A DNA stretch of 64,000 nucleotides from Palleronia sp. LCG004 (GTDB taxonomy: Bacteria; Pseudomonadota; Alphaproteobacteria; Rhodobacterales; Rhodobacteraceae), in NCBI RefSeq assembly GCF_032931615.1, contig NZ_CP136759.1, forward strand, positions 1,426,001 to 1,490,000, written 5' to 3'. The notes under the pieces were generated by a model. That model saw only the letters and a list, made by a program, of their open reading frames with translations. It did not search any database and had not been told where the DNA came from. Below are positions 8,627-18,380 of the stretch, one piece after another (positions within the stretch are counted from its first letter, which is position 1; each line of letters opens with the position of its first letter). A program made the translations under genes and the position numbers.

Positions 8627-8884
8627 TTACTGATTGGTCGTCGGCTCGGGATCGTCGTTCGCCTCTTCGGGCGTCTCGACGTCGACGGTCGGAACTTCGA
8701 TCGTCTGCTCTTCGGTGCCGACATCGATGTCGCCGGTTTCGACTTCGGTTTCGGGCAGCTCCCCACCTTCGACCTCGACGCTCGGCATCGATCCTTCTTC
8801 CGTCACGTTCACGTCCACGAAGAAGAACGCGATCACGACAGCGATGATCACCACGACGATCGCAACGACTACACCTTTTCTCAT
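8627..8884 (-). CDS. small membrane-anchored acidic hypothetical protein
   Basis: The 85-residue protein has one N-terminal membrane helix (about 4-22, VVVAIVVVIIAVVIAFFFV) followed by a highly acidic tail made of degenerate repeats: VEVEGGELPE, TEVETGDIDVG, TIEVPTVDVETPEE. The single basic pair at residues 2-3 predicts the tail faces the periplasm. No family is recognised. Codon use is GC-rich like its neighbours and a good terminator follows, so I consider it real. Confidence 0.7.
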   Translation of the reverse strand: MRKGVVVAIVVVIIAVVIAFFFVDVNVTEEGSMPSVEVEGGELPETEVETGDIDVGTEEQTIEVPTVDVETPEEANDDPEPTTNQ

Positions 8885-9007
8885 CCTGATTATTCCTTGA
8901 GTTGAGTTATCTGCTTGGAAATACGCGTGCCGCTACAATCGGTTCCGGCAAGTTCCAAACTCGCCGCCGATTTTGGCCACATGGCACTGAAAGACACCGT
9001 TCGGGTT

Positions 9008-9283
9008 TTAGCTCCGCTTCGTTACCGCACGTACGATCGCAAGAACGAGAACGGCACCGATCGCGGCAATCACGAGAAGCAGCAGCAATCCCCCCGCAGC
9101 GATGATCCCGATCCCGAGCGCCGCAAGCACGAAAGGCAGGGCAACCGCCCCCGCGATGCCGGCAACGATATAGAGAAGCATCCGCCGTCCGGCGAGCCAG
9201 CCCGCGATCGCTCCTGCGATCGCGCCGATGATGACCAGCAGGATCAGCGCAGTCGCACCGATGACGTTGAGCAGTTCTTCCAT
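9008..9283 (-). CDS. small hydrophobic membrane protein with glycine-zipper motif
   Basis: The 91-residue protein is almost entirely hydrophobic: two or three membrane helices with Gly/Ala repeats (IIGAIAGAIAGWLAGR, then ALGIGIIAAGGLLLLL) and a short basic C-terminus. The GAIAGWLAG element resembles the transglycosylase-associated (GlsB/YeaQ) small stress proteins, but the overall fit is loose. The ATG at 9283 follows GGGGGCGC. It could be a general envelope-stress protein; function is unproven. Confidence 0.65.
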   Translation of the reverse strand: MEELLNVIGATALILLVIIGAIAGAIAGWLAGRRMLLYIVAGIAGAVALPFVLAALGIGIIAAGGLLLLLVIAAIGAVLVLAIVRAVTKRS

Positions 9284-9359
9284 GAGCGCCCCCTTTTCAA
9301 GGTCGCAAACGGCACCGACGCAATCGGGTTCCGTATCCTTCGATATAGACCGCCTTCGA

Positions 9360-10889
9360 TCAGGTCCGATCGCAGCTCAGCGTCACCGCAACCCGACCGC
9401 TGACCGGTTCCGGCCAGTGCAGTTCGATCCGGCGCGCCTGACCGACGGTCGTCGTACGCACCTGTGGCATCACCCCGCCGACGGGTTGTCCCGAATGGTC
9501 GAGAAGCGGCCATTCGGGCAGGATCGCCACGATCTCCCCCAAGCACCCACCGAAAGCGAGATCTCCCGCCGGCTCTAGGATCCATCGGCGTGCCGCCTCG
9601 GGCTGATCGAACCGGAGCGTGACGGGGGTTCGCGTCTCATTGGTTATCCCGCAGAAGATATTGCCCATCACCCTCAGGGAGGCCGCTGCGGCGCGGTCGA
9701 TGGTCCCCGTGGATTCGTCGACCCTTTCCACCCGGCGCATGGGCCCGCCCAGCGACCTGAACGTGTTGCCGTCGACCGCGACATCCCGGATCGCGCGGTC
9801 GGGCCCGCACGGTTTCACCACCAGAAAGGCGGTCGTGTCCGTCGCGGCCCATGCCTCGAAGATGTTTCCCCCGATCGCGACGCCGCCGAGGCCGACAGCC
9901 GACACCCTTTCGTCGCAATGCCTGTCGGATAAAAGGATCGTGCAGTTTGCGAAACGGTTGGTTCGAACTTGCGCGACGGCATGCCCCCGGCTCAGGATGA
10001 CGGCCGGCGTCGGAAGGGCACTCGTCCGGCGCGGTGATTGCGCGAACTCGTTGCCTAGAACCAGTTGTCCGGTCCCGGCGAGGATCAGGGCGGTTCCGAA
10101 CCCCGTGAAGCCGCTGTCACGGATCAGGGCGCCGTCACCATGACATGCGATCGCAGCCGTTCGCCGCCGCGCCGGAGCGATCTCGGTCAGGCTGTCGAAG
10201 CGGCACCGTTCGACGCGCAACCCCTGGCAGCCACGACCCGGGCTCGCCACGCCGTATCGATGCGGCGCGGATATCGTGCAATCGAGGAGCGACACCGCCT
10301 CGCCTTCGGGAGCGAGAAGCACGCCGCTGGCGGCTCCGCGAAGTTCGAGCGTGATCCGCTCGAGTGTCAGCCCCGCCACCCGTCGAAGCCCCGACAGGTC
10401 GATCGCATAGCGTGCACGGCCGAACGTGTGCGGCCGCCGCGAGGGCGGCACGCGGAGAGGCTGGGACAATTCGACGGACCGCGCCACGGGATCGATGGAG
10501 CGGACGAAGACGCCCTCACCCTGCCCCCCGACGCTTGATCCGACATCGACCGCATCGGGGCCGAGGTCGAACAGCCAGGCGGGATCGCGCGATGGATCGT
10601 GCCGGGCGGACCGGACATGCGTCGTTTCGGTCCAGCGCCCACCCGGAACCGCGACGATGGTCCCGTTCCGGACCAGATGTTTCGCGCGCGAGACATCGCG
10701 CCCGGCAAGCGAAAAGAGGTCCAACGGCCCCGTGATCTCGATCCGGCGGTCGTCGAGGTCGAGAATACCGGGGCGCGGCATCGACAGAAGCGTGCGGAAT
10801 GCACGGGCCAGACCGATCTCGGGCCGCGTGTCCCCATCGAGATATTCCGCGACATCGACCCGCGCCGCATCCCCGTTTCGTTTCCGCAT
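9360..10889 (-). CDS. right-handed parallel beta-helix (pectate-lyase fold) protein
   Basis: The 509-residue protein starts MRKRNGDAARVDVAEYL without an obvious signal peptide. An N-terminal region (about 20-75) opens with PGILDLDDRRIEITGPLDL, the start of a beta-helix. Residues about 165-430 show repeated short strands with N-x-F turns (LERITLELRGAASGVLL, VERCRFDSL, VLGNEFAQ, VRTNRFANC, IGGNIFEAW, VDGNTFRSLGG, VMGNIFCGI). Proteins of this type include GH28-related and tail-spike-like lyases and epimerases. No catalytic site is recognisable. Absence of an export signal is odd for a polysaccharide enzyme. Confidence 0.75.
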   Translation of the reverse strand: MRKRNGDAARVDVAEYLDGDTRPEIGLARAFRTLLSMPRPGILDLDDRRIEITGPLDLFSLAGRDVSRAKHLVRNGTIVAVPGGRWTETTHVRSARHDPSRDPAWLFDLGPDAVDVGSSVGGQGEGVFVRSIDPVARSVELSQPLRVPPSRRPHTFGRARYAIDLSGLRRVAGLTLERITLELRGAASGVLLAPEGEAVSLLDCTISAPHRYGVASPGRGCQGLRVERCRFDSLTEIAPARRRTAAIACHGDGALIRDSGFTGFGTALILAGTGQLVLGNEFAQSPRRTSALPTPAVILSRGHAVAQVRTNRFANCTILLSDRHCDERVSAVGLGGVAIGGNIFEAWAATDTTAFLVVKPCGPDRAIRDVAVDGNTFRSLGGPMRRVERVDESTGTIDRAAAASLRVMGNIFCGITNETRTPVTLRFDQPEAARRWILEPAGDLAFGGCLGEIVAILPEWPLLDHSGQPVGGVMPQVRTTTVGQARRIELHWPEPVSGRVAVTLSCDRT

Positions 10890-10989
10890 TCTCCGTCCCT
10901 CTGGCGGCGCGGGCCCGACGGGCCTGTCGCATCAGGGACAAAGGATAGGGATAGCCGGGTTAATCCCGCGCCGAGGGTGCGTTCGGTGC

Positions 10990-11391
10990 TCAGACGCCGA
11001 TGCGCGCCGCGTCGAGCAGGCGGACGCCGTCGATCCGCCAGACACCGTCGATCCGGACCATGTCGTATTCGAGGATATGAACCGCGCCGTCGTCACCGCG
11101 CATCATGACGCGCTGCTTCTGCTCTCCATCTTCCTCCCGCAAGGTCAGGAATACGACTTCGGAAGGACGATGCACCATCGGGTAGCCCTGCTCGACCATC
11201 CGGCCGAATTGCTCCGGCGTGCCGAAAAGGTCGCGGATACCGGGAGAGGCATGCTCGAAGGCCGACGCGAAATCGTCGCCGCGAAACGCCTCGATCTGAT
11301 CGCGTATGACGCTCTCGATCTGGTCTTCCTGCGCGAAGAGGGGCTGTCCGATGGTCGCAAGACCGATCAATGTGGCTGCAAGGCGTTTCAA
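10990..11391 (-). CDS. exported DUF4864 domain protein
   Basis: The 133-residue protein has a signal peptide (LKRLAATLIGLATIGQPLFA) followed by an NTF2-like DUF4864 fold: IESVIRDQIEAFRGDDFASAFEHASPGI, then FGTPEQFGRMVEQGYPMV and IDGVWRIDGV. I place the start at TTG 11391, not at the ATG 33 bases upstream, because GGAGGAGGG lies 7 bases ahead of the TTG and the signal peptide begins there. Function of the family is unknown; the periplasm is the likely location. Confidence 0.85.
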   Translation of the reverse strand: MKRLAATLIGLATIGQPLFAQEDQIESVIRDQIEAFRGDDFASAFEHASPGIRDLFGTPEQFGRMVEQGYPMVHRPSEVVFLTLREEDGEQKQRVMMRGDDGAVHILEYDMVRIDGVWRIDGVRLLDAARIGV

Positions 11392-11445
11392 CGTCGGTCC
11401 CTCCTCCGGTGCTGTCACAGGCACGGAGGAGGGAGCGCCAGAGTT

Positions 11446-13041
11446 TCAGGCAGTTCCGCCGCTCGCCACCAGCTCGCCCGAAAGTGCCGCATCGATGAGG
11501 GCGCGTGTCTCGTCCACGCCGTAGAGCGCGATGAAACCGCCGAAACGCGGGCCCTGCGACGCCCCGAGGAGCACTTCGTAAAGCGTGCGGAACCAGTCGC
11601 GCAGCGGCTCGAACCCGTGTGCCTTCCCGACCGCGAAGACCTCGGACTGGAGTTCCTCGGCATCCGGTGCGGCGCTCCAATCGGCAAGCCGGTCGCGCAG
11701 ATCCTCGAGCGCGGCACGCTCCGAAACGCTCGGCGCGCGATAGACCTTCTCGGGCTTCACGAAATCGTTGTAGTACCGCACCGCATATTCCGCCGCAGCG
11801 TCGAGATCGGGATGCGTCGACGGTCCGGCTGCGGGCGCGTAGCGCCGGATGAAGCCCCAGAGCGTCGCGGCATCGTCGGCCCCCGCCACAGAGGCAAGGT
11901 TCAGGAGCATCGCGAACGACACGACCATGTGGGATTCGGGCACGTCCGCGCCGTGGATGTGGAACACCGGGTTGGCGAGGCGCTGCGTCTCGTCCTGGTC
12001 GGGATAGGCCCTGAGCTGCTGGTGGTATTCGTCGACCGCCTTCGGGATCACGTCGAAATGCAGACGCTTCGCCGTGCGGGGCTTCTGGTACATGAAATAG
12101 CCCAGCGATTCCGGCGCGGCATAGCGCAGCCATTCCTCCATGCTGAGACCGTTGCCCTTGGACTTGCTGATCTTCTGACCGTGCTGATCGTTGAAAAGCT
12201 CGTAGGTCAGCGTCTCGGGGCCCGGCCCGCCCAGCGCGCGGCAGATCTTGCCGGCCTGCGTCACGGAATCGATCAGGTCCTTGCCCGACATCTCGTAATC
12301 GACGCCGAGTGCGTACCACCGCATGGCCCAGTCGGGCTTCCACTGCATCTTCACGTTTCCGCCCGTCACCGGAACCTCGACGCGCTCTCCGTCGGGTTCC
12401 TCGTAGACGATCGTCCCCTTCGCGACGTTCCGCTCCAGCGTAGGCACCTGCAGGACGTGACCGGTCTTCGGACTGATCGGCAGGAAGGGTGAATAGGAGG
12501 CGCGCCGCTCTTCGCCCAAGGTGGGCAGCATGATCGCCATGATCTTCTCGTATTGCTCGAGGGCGCGCAGCAACGCCTCGTCGAAACGACCGCTCGTGTA
12601 ATACTCGGTCGAAGACGCGAATTCGTACTGAAAACCGAAGGAGTCGAGAAACGCGTTGAGCCGTGCATTGTTGTGCGCGCCGAAGCTGTCATGCGTGCCG
12701 AAAGGATCGCGCACGCGGCTCAGCGGCAGATGCAGGTCCTCTTCCATCGCCTCGCGGTTGGGCACGTTGCCGGGCACCTTCCTCAGACCGTCCATGTCGT
12801 CCGAAAAACAGATGAGCCGTGTCGGAATGTCCGAGATGAGCTCGAAGGCGCGACGCACCATCGTCGTGCGCATGACCTCTCCGAACGTGCCGATATGCGG
12901 CAGACCCGAGGGGCCGTAGCCCGTCTCGAAAAGGACATGGCCCTTCTCGGGCGGACGTGCCTCGTAACGTTTGACCAGCCGACGGGCTTCCTCGAACGGC
13001 CAGGCCTTGGATGTCATGGCGATGTCGCGCGTGTCGGTCAT
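11446..13041 (-). CDS. lysK: lysine--tRNA ligase, class I
   Basis: It charges tRNA-Lys with lysine using ATP. This is the archaeal-type class I enzyme (531 residues), which replaces class II LysRS in many alphaproteobacteria. The HIGH signature is [11 protein letters not shown] (HIG at 49-51) and the KMSKS signature is KISKSKG near 290. The C-terminal helical anticodon-binding cage follows. The start ATG 13041 has GCAGGAG 8 bases ahead, so an ATG 36 bases upstream is less likely. It probably forms a unit with the DUF4864 gene downstream. Confidence 0.95.
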   Translation of the reverse strand: MTDTRDIAMTSKAWPFEEARRLVKRYEARPPEKGHVLFETGYGPSGLPHIGTFGEVMRTTMVRRAFELISDIPTRLICFSDDMDGLRKVPGNVPNREAMEEDLHLPLSRVRDPFGTHDSFGAHNNARLNAFLDSFGFQYEFASSTEYYTSGRFDEALLRALEQYEKIMAIMLPTLGEERRASYSPFLPISPKTGHVLQVPTLERNVAKGTIVYEEPDGERVEVPVTGGNVKMQWKPDWAMRWYALGVDYEMSGKDLIDSVTQAGKICRALGGPGPETLTYELFNDQHGQKISKSKGNGLSMEEWLRYAAPESLGYFMYQKPRTAKRLHFDVIPKAVDEYHQQLRAYPDQDETQRLANPVFHIHGADVPESHMVVSFAMLLNLASVAGADDAATLWGFIRRYAPAAGPSTHPDLDAAAEYAVRYYNDFVKPEKVYRAPSVSERAALEDLRDRLADWSAAPDAEELQSEVFAVGKAHGFEPLRDWFRTLYEVLLGASQGPRFGGFIALYGVDETRALIDAALSGELVASGGTA

Positions 13042-13139
13042 GTGTCGTGCTCCTGCGGCAGGCGGCTCTGTCGGCATTGCTGCCTATTGCCGCCCGGTCG
13101 CAAGGTCAATAAATTGCGGTGACGAAAAGGATCTTCCAG

Positions 13140-13562
13140 ATGGCCGATATTTCCCATTCCCTCTCTCCGCCGGATTGCCTGGTGGCCGTGATGATCGCGG
13201 TCTCGGCTTCCGATGCCAATCTGCAGACCTCCCAGCTCGTCACGATCGAGCGGATCGTCAATCATCTTCCGGTCTTCGCCGATTACGATCAGGACCGCGT
13301 CCGCATCATGGCCGAGACGGTCTTCGACCTCTTCGCCGAGGAGGACGGGCTCGACGCGCTTTTCGGCCTGCTGCGCGACAACCTGCCCGAGAAGCTCTTC
13401 GAGACCGCCTACGCGCTGGCCTGCGACGTGGCCGTGGCGGACGGATCGCTTCAGGAAACCGAGATCCGCCTGCTCGAGGAGATGCGGTTCGAGCTCGACA
13501 TCTCGCGGCTGTCGGCCGCCGCGATCGAACGGGGTGCCCGCGCGCGTCACATGACCGTCTGA
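13140..13562 (+). CDS. TerB-like tellurite-resistance family protein
   Basis: The 140-residue helical protein contains the TerB-type pattern: LVAVMIAVSASDANLQTSQLVTIERIV, then ALACDVAVADGSLQETEIRLLEEMRFEL, with two acidic helix starts (DANLQ and DGSLQETE) where the family places its metal-binding residues. It is cytoplasmic and its role is uncertain; TerB-like proteins are widespread stress-associated proteins. ATG 13140 follows AAGGATCTTCC; an in-frame GTG at 13119 is possible. Confidence 0.8.
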   Translation: MADISHSLSPPDCLVAVMIAVSASDANLQTSQLVTIERIVNHLPVFADYDQDRVRIMAETVFDLFAEEDGLDALFGLLRDNLPEKLFETAYALACDVAVADGSLQETEIRLLEEMRFELDISRLSAAAIERGARARHMTV

Positions 13563-13628
13563 ACCGGCCGGGCAACCTTTCGTGCAGCTGCGGCGTTACG
13601 TCGCCGGGCAGCATGGAAAGGGTCTCTC

Positions 13629-13814
13629 ATGGAATACGGCATATTCGGCATCATCGTCCTCATCGCGGACGTCTATGCCCTCTACAACATCATCACGAGC
13701 GGCGCTTCGACCCTCGCCAAGATCGTCTGGTGTCTTGTCGTGCTGATCCTGCCGATCCTCGGCTTCATCGCATGGCTCGTCGCGGGCCCGCGCGGCGGCA
13801 GTGCCCGCATCTGA
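13629..13814 (+). CDS. PLDc_N domain small membrane protein
   Basis: The 61-residue protein has two membrane helices (about 4-22 and 31-53) and the PLDc_N (phospholipase D/nuclease N-terminal) pattern: VYALYNIITSGAST, then KIVWCLVVLILPILGFIAWLVAGPR. No catalytic domain is attached. The family is thought to be membrane anchoring. It sits 66 bases after the TerB-like gene in the same direction and may be co-transcribed. Confidence 0.85.
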   Translation: MEYGIFGIIVLIADVYALYNIITSGASTLAKIVWCLVVLILPILGFIAWLVAGPRGGSARI

Positions 13815-13818
13815 CGCG

Positions 13819-15279
13819 TCAGGCGCCGAAAAGCGTCGCCCAGCGCGCGAGCAGCGCGCGCTGGAGCGTGCGGGACCGATTGGCCCAGGCACGCCCCCCT
13901 TCGGGACGTTCACGTTGCGCAACGGTCAACGTGTCGCGCCGATCCGTATCCGAACAGAAGATCGAAAAAGCGAGCGGCCGCCCACGCGGGCCGGTGATGT
14001 ACCCCGTGAGCGCGGTCACGAAGTTCAGCGTGCCGGTCTTGGCATCCACCTTCAATGATCGGTCGTTGAGCGGATAGGGCTTCATGATCGCTCGGAGGGG
14101 ACCGTCGGGTCCGGCCCGGACCATCGCCCGCGTCATGTCGGTGGCCGAGATCCGGCTGTCGTCGCCAAGGCCGGAATGATCCTCGAACGCGATATTCTCG
14201 AGCCCGTAATTCTCTTTCAGCCATTCACCCATCCGTGTCGCCGATTGCGGCAGGCTCTCGACCGGACCGAGCTTCTCGCTCGCCGATAGCCCCATGATCT
14301 CGGCGGTGATGTTGGTCGAATGCTCCAGCATGTCCTTCAGGATCGCGTTGCTCGGCCCGCTGTGGTGCTGGGCGAGCAACGTGCCCTCGGCTGCATCCGC
14401 ACGCAGGACGGGGCCGCCGATCTGGATGCCGTTCGACCGGGCGAGCACCTGGAACACCTCGCCCGCATAGAGCCCCGGATGCCGGATCGGCAACCAGCGG
14501 CTGCCGCTTTCGCCGAGCGCGGTGCGTGCCACGGTCCAGTCGTCGACATCCTCCTCGCGGCGGTAGGTATAGATCGGCCCCCTGCGGTCGACGACCGCCA
14601 TCCGCGCCGATGTGACCCCGGGAATGTAGCGCCCTGCCCGCGCATCCATGTCGACCTGGTAATCCGCCCCGACGCGCTTCCAGCCGAAATGCACCCGGTT
14701 GAAGTTGAGGTTCAGCCCCCCGATCGAAGGATTGTAGCTCACGTGATCGGGCTGTTCGTCGTCGATCTCGACGATGCTCGGCAGCGCGCCGGTCCAGATC
14801 CTGAGATAGCCTCCGACCTCGCGCACGCCCGTATCCTTCAGCGCGGAGGCGAGTTCGGCCAAGCCCGACGTGTCGAGCGTCGGATCGCCGCCGCCCGCCA
14901 GGATCAGATCGCCGTCGATCCGCCCGTTGAAGATGGGCCCCGTTGCAAGCAATCGCGTCTCGAACCGATGATCCGGTCCGAGGACGCCCAGATGATACAG
15001 CGTCGTCAACGCCTTGGCCGTGCTTGCGGGTGGCTGCACGAGGTCCGGATCGCGCGTCTCGAGCATCTCGCCCGTGCGCGCATCGGCAACCGCGAAGCTG
15101 ACCTTTCCGCCATCGAGCCATGCGCGATCCACCATCGACTGGACCGTGTCGATCGCCGAACTCGCGCCGCCGTCTCCCCGGCGCCGCGGCCGGACATCCG
15201 GCATCGGACCGGCTCCGAAGGCCTGCGTCGCCCCGCTCGCCAGAATGGCCGCCAGCATGTCGCGTCGTGTCAGTCGCAA
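13819..15279 (-). CDS. dacB: D-alanyl-D-alanine carboxypeptidase/endopeptidase (PBP4)
   Basis: It trims or cleaves peptidoglycan cross-links in the periplasm. The 486-residue protein has a twin-arginine-looking signal (LTRRDMLAAILASGATQAFG). Active-site motifs of peptidase family S13 are present: S86-x-x-K89 in PASTAKAL, the SxN element in HSTNITAEIMG around 315-320, and KTG in AKTGTLNFV around 417. The long insertion between the first two motifs is typical of PBP4. It ends 5 bases from the convergent PLDc_N gene. Confidence 0.93.
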   Translation of the reverse strand: MRLTRRDMLAAILASGATQAFGAGPMPDVRPRRRGDGGASSAIDTVQSMVDRAWLDGGKVSFAVADARTGEMLETRDPDLVQPPASTAKALTTLYHLGVLGPDHRFETRLLATGPIFNGRIDGDLILAGGGDPTLDTSGLAELASALKDTGVREVGGYLRIWTGALPSIVEIDDEQPDHVSYNPSIGGLNLNFNRVHFGWKRVGADYQVDMDARAGRYIPGVTSARMAVVDRRGPIYTYRREEDVDDWTVARTALGESGSRWLPIRHPGLYAGEVFQVLARSNGIQIGGPVLRADAAEGTLLAQHHSGPSNAILKDMLEHSTNITAEIMGLSASEKLGPVESLPQSATRMGEWLKENYGLENIAFEDHSGLGDDSRISATDMTRAMVRAGPDGPLRAIMKPYPLNDRSLKVDAKTGTLNFVTALTGYITGPRGRPLAFSIFCSDTDRRDTLTVAQRERPEGGRAWANRSRTLQRALLARWATLFGA

Positions 15280-15359
15280 GTCCGCACCCTCTCAAGGACA
15301 GATCCGTCGATAGGCCATGATCGTCGGGACGATCAATGCCGATCGCGCGCAAATATCCG

Positions 15360-15971
15360 TCAGTCGGATCGCCACGCGCCCGACCTGCGGATCGCCGAAG
15401 AACTCTCGGCGCGCATCGGCAGATTGAGGAACGCCCAGGCAGGCGGCTTGCGATGGGCAAGGCCATGTGCCGCAGAGGCTCCGACGCGGGCCTGCCGCAG
15501 AAGTCGCGCCGCGGGCGACAGGCATGCCCTGAGCCTGTCGCCGGGCCGCGCGACGATTCCCATGGGCATCCGTGCCGGGATGTCCGTCCAGTCGTCCCAG
15601 CGATGCAGGCTCGCGAGGTTGTCCGCCCCCATGAGCCAGACGAAGCGCACGCCGGGATAGCGCGCCTCGATCGCGGCCAGCGTGTCGGCGGTATAGCGCG
15701 TGCCTAGCCGCGTCTCGAGATCGGTGATCCGCACGCGCGGATGATCGACGACGGCCCGTGCATAGGCCATGCGGTCGACAAGTGGTGCCGGGCCTCTCGC
15801 CTTCAGGGGGTTCCCGGGCGAGACGAGCCACCAGACCTGGTCGAGGCCAAGCCGCTTCAGCGCCTCGCGCGTCAGATGAACGTGGCCCTCATGTGCGGGA
15901 TCGAAGGATCCCCCCAGAAGTCCGATCGCCATGCCCGCGCGCGCGATGGGCCAACCCGGTCCCCACCCCAT
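15360..15971 (-). CDS. nadD: nicotinate-nucleotide adenylyltransferase
   Basis: It transfers AMP from ATP to nicotinate mononucleotide in NAD synthesis. The 203-residue protein has the nucleotidyltransferase signature [10 protein letters not shown] at 21-30, [11 protein letters not shown], and [18 protein letters not shown]. The C-terminal ISSTxxR element reads [14 protein letters not shown] start at the ATG of [13 protein letters not shown], a short N-terminal extension common in this bacterial family; the internal ATG of MAIGLLGG is the alternative. Confidence 0.93.
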   Translation of the reverse strand: MGWGPGWPIARAGMAIGLLGGSFDPAHEGHVHLTREALKRLGLDQVWWLVSPGNPLKARGPAPLVDRMAYARAVVDHPRVRITDLETRLGTRYTADTLAAIEARYPGVRFVWLMGADNLASLHRWDDWTDIPARMPMGIVARPGDRLRACLSPAARLLRQARVGASAAHGLAHRKPPAWAFLNLPMRAESSSAIRRSGAWRSD

Positions 15972-16024
15972 GCCGCGTCCCCCGTCTCCAAGAACATTCC
16001 GCCGGAGCGGTAAAGCGCGTCTCG

Positions 16025-16071
16025 CACCGCTTTGCAAATGGGCAGGCGCGGCAATTTTTCCACCGCTTTGC
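16025..16071 (+). repeat. two 11-bp direct repeats upstream of ctaD
   Basis: CACCGCTTTGC occurs at 16025-16035 and again at 16061-16071, 36 bases start to start, in the 200-base gap between nadD and ctaD. The spacing puts both copies near one helix face, compatible with an activator or repressor site for ctaD. No binding protein is known from the sequence. Confidence 0.35.
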
Positions 16072-16171
16072 CGTTCAGCGACATTGCGGAGCCTCACCCG
16101 CCCGAGTAGAACAATGACCCAAGTGCCGGGGAGTCCGGCGCGCAGCTTATCGAAACCTCAGGAGGCAAGAC

Positions 16172-17845
16172 ATGGCTGACGCAGCCGCTCACGGCCACGA
16201 TGGGCACGACGAGCGGGGTTTCTTCACCCGCTGGTTCATGTCCACCAACCACAAGGACATCGGGATCCTCTACCTGTTCACGGCAGGCTTCGTCGGGTTC
16301 ATCTCGGTCGCCTTCACCGTCTACATGCGGATGGAGCTCATGGCGCCTGGCGTCCAGTTCATGTGCATGGAAGGCGCGCGTCTCTTCCCGACGGCGGTCG
16401 AGAACTGCACGCCGAACGGTCATCTCTGGAACGTGCTGATCACGGCGCACGGCATCCTGATGATGTTCTTCGTGGTCATCCCGGCTCTCTTCGGCGGCTT
16501 CGGCAACTATCTGATGCCCCTGCAGATCGGTGCGCCGGACATGGCGTTCCCGCGGCTCAACAATCTCAGCTACTGGCTCTTCGTCGCCGGCTCGACGCTC
16601 GCCGTCGCCTCCGTCTTCTCGCCGGGCGGCAATGGTCAGCTCGGTTCCGGCATCGGCTGGGTGCTCTATCCGCCGCTCTCGACGACCGAAGGCGGCTTCT
16701 CGACCGACCTCGCGATCTTCGCCGTGCACGTCTCGGGCGCCTCGTCGATCCTGGGCGCGATCAACATGATCACGACCTTCCTCAACATGCGCGCGCCGGG
16801 CATGACGCTCTTCAAGGTGCCGCTCTTCTCGTGGTCGATCTTCGTCACAGCCTGGCTGATCCTGCTGGCCCTGCCGGTGCTTGCCGGTGCGATCACCATG
16901 CTGCTGACCGACCGCAACTTCGGCACCACCTTCTTCGATCCGTCGGGTGGCGGCGATCCGGTCCTCTACCAGCACATCCTGTGGTTCTTCGGCCATCCCG
17001 AGGTTTACATCGTGATCCTGCCGGGCTTCGGCATCATCAGCCACGTGATCTCGACCTTCTCGCGCAAGCCGATCTTCGGCTACCTGCCGATGGTCTGGGC
17101 GCTGATCGCCATCGGGGTCCTGGGCTTCGTCGTCTGGGCACACCACATGTACACGGTGGGCATGTCGCTGACGCAGCAGAGCTACTTCATGCTGGCGACC
17201 ATGGTCATCGCGGTGCCCACGGGCATCAAGATCTTCTCGTGGATCGCTACGATGTGGGGCGGCTCGGTCGAGCTCAAGACGCCGATGCTCTGGGCGTTCG
17301 GCTTCCTCGTCCTCTTCACCGTGGGCGGCGTAACCGGCGTCGTGCTGAGCCAGGCCGCGGTCGACCGGGTCTATCACGACACCTACTACGTCGTGGCCCA
17401 CTTCCACTACGTGATGAGCCTGGGCGCGGTGTTCGCCATCTTCGCGGGCATCTACTTCTACTTCCCGAAATTCACCGGCAAGATCATCCCCGAATGGATC
17501 GGCAAGGTGCATTTCTGGGCGATGTTCATCGGTTCCAACCTGACCTTCTTCCCGCAGCACTTCCTCGGGCGTCAGGGCATGCCGCGCCGCTACATCGACT
17601 ATCCGGAGGCCTTCTCGCTCTGGCATCACGTCTCGTCCTGGGGCGCCTTCATAAGCTTCGCGTCGTTCGTGTTCTTCATCGGGGCCGTGTTCTGGGTGCT
17701 CATCAAGGTGCCGCGCACCGCGCCGGCGAATCCCTGGAACGAACATGCCGACACGCTGGAATGGACGCTCCCCTCCCCGCCGCCCGAACATACGTTCGAG
17801 ATCCTGCCGCGGCGCGAGGACTGGGACAGAAGCAACGCGCATTGA
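16172..17845 (+). CDS. ctaD: cytochrome c oxidase subunit I (aa3 type)
   Basis: This is the catalytic subunit of the proton-pumping aa3 oxidase in the inner membrane. The 557-residue, twelve-helix protein carries all metal ligands: the first heme a His in [11 protein letters not shown], the CuB His with the cross-linked Tyr in [12 protein letters not shown], the CuB pair in [10 protein letters not shown], and the heme a3/a His pair in [11 protein letters not shown]. The N-terminus is short and His-rich ([12 protein letters not shown]). The ATG follows CAGGAGGCAAG. ctaC, ctaE and ctaG are not nearby. Confidence 0.97.
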   Translation: MADAAAHGHDGHDERGFFTRWFMSTNHKDIGILYLFTAGFVGFISVAFTVYMRMELMAPGVQFMCMEGARLFPTAVENCTPNGHLWNVLITAHGILMMFFVVIPALFGGFGNYLMPLQIGAPDMAFPRLNNLSYWLFVAGSTLAVASVFSPGGNGQLGSGIGWVLYPPLSTTEGGFSTDLAIFAVHVSGASSILGAINMITTFLNMRAPGMTLFKVPLFSWSIFVTAWLILLALPVLAGAITMLLTDRNFGTTFFDPSGGGDPVLYQHILWFFGHPEVYIVILPGFGIISHVISTFSRKPIFGYLPMVWALIAIGVLGFVVWAHHMYTVGMSLTQQSYFMLATMVIAVPTGIKIFSWIATMWGGSVELKTPMLWAFGFLVLFTVGGVTGVVLSQAAVDRVYHDTYYVVAHFHYVMSLGAVFAIFAGIYFYFPKFTGKIIPEWIGKVHFWAMFIGSNLTFFPQHFLGRQGMPRRYIDYPEAFSLWHHVSSWGAFISFASFVFFIGAVFWVLIKVPRTAPANPWNEHADTLEWTLPSPPPEHTFEILPRREDWDRSNAH

Positions 17846-17849
17846 TGCC

Positions 17850-18380
17850 ATGCCCGTCAAATGGCTGAAATCAGAGAAGGTCCCGGCAATGCCCGGGTCC
17901 TTTTCGTATCGGGACGGCGACGCGCCGCAGGCTCGCATCGCCCTCTGGCCTCACAGATCGCTGCCCAAGAAGGGTTTCGTCTTCTTCATCGGCGCGACCT
18001 ATTGCCTGCTCCTCATCCCGGTCATCCCGCTTCTCGGCACGCCGGTTCTCTGGGGGCTGCTGCCCTTCCTGATGATGGCGCTCGGCGGGATCTACATTGC
18101 GCTGCAACGCAACTATCGAGACGGCGAACTCCGCGAGGAATTGCTGCTCTGGTCGGATCGTCTCGAACTCACGCGGAGCGATCCGCGCCGGCCACCCAGA
18201 CGCTGGGAGGCGAATCCCTTCTGGGTCCGCCTAAACCTGATCGAGAAATCGGGCCCCGTGCCCTTCTACCTGACGCTCTCGGGCGCTGGACGCGAGGTCG
18301 AACTCGGGGCGTTCCTGAGCCCCGAGGAGCGTCAAGGCCTCTATGACGAACTGAGTCGCGTTCTGGGACGCAACGTCTAG
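17850..18380 (+). CDS. DUF2244 membrane protein
   Basis: The 176-residue protein has two membrane helices in the first half (about 42-85, VFFIGATYCLLLIPVIPLLG then LLPFLMMALGGIYIAL) and a cytoplasmic domain with the DUF2244 pattern: LLLWSDRLELTRSDPRRPPRRWEANPFWVRL and VELGAFLSPEERQGLYDELSRVL. It starts 4 bases after ctaD and is probably co-transcribed with it. DUF2244 genes commonly sit near oxidase genes in alphaproteobacteria; no function is established. The final bases overlap the convergent yqeY-like gene. Confidence 0.85.
   Translation: MPVKWLKSEKVPAMPGSFSYRDGDAPQARIALWPHRSLPKKGFVFFIGATYCLLLIPVIPLLGTPVLWGLLPFLMMALGGIYIALQRNYRDGELREELLLWSDRLELTRSDPRRPPRRWEANPFWVRLNLIEKSGPVPFYLTLSGAGREVELGAFLSPEERQGLYDELSRVLGRNV

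Noticed and set aside
16094..17938. 614-residue minus-strand ORF opposite ctaD
   Set aside because: It is His/Arg/Asp-rich low-complexity translation antisense to a fully conserved ctaD.
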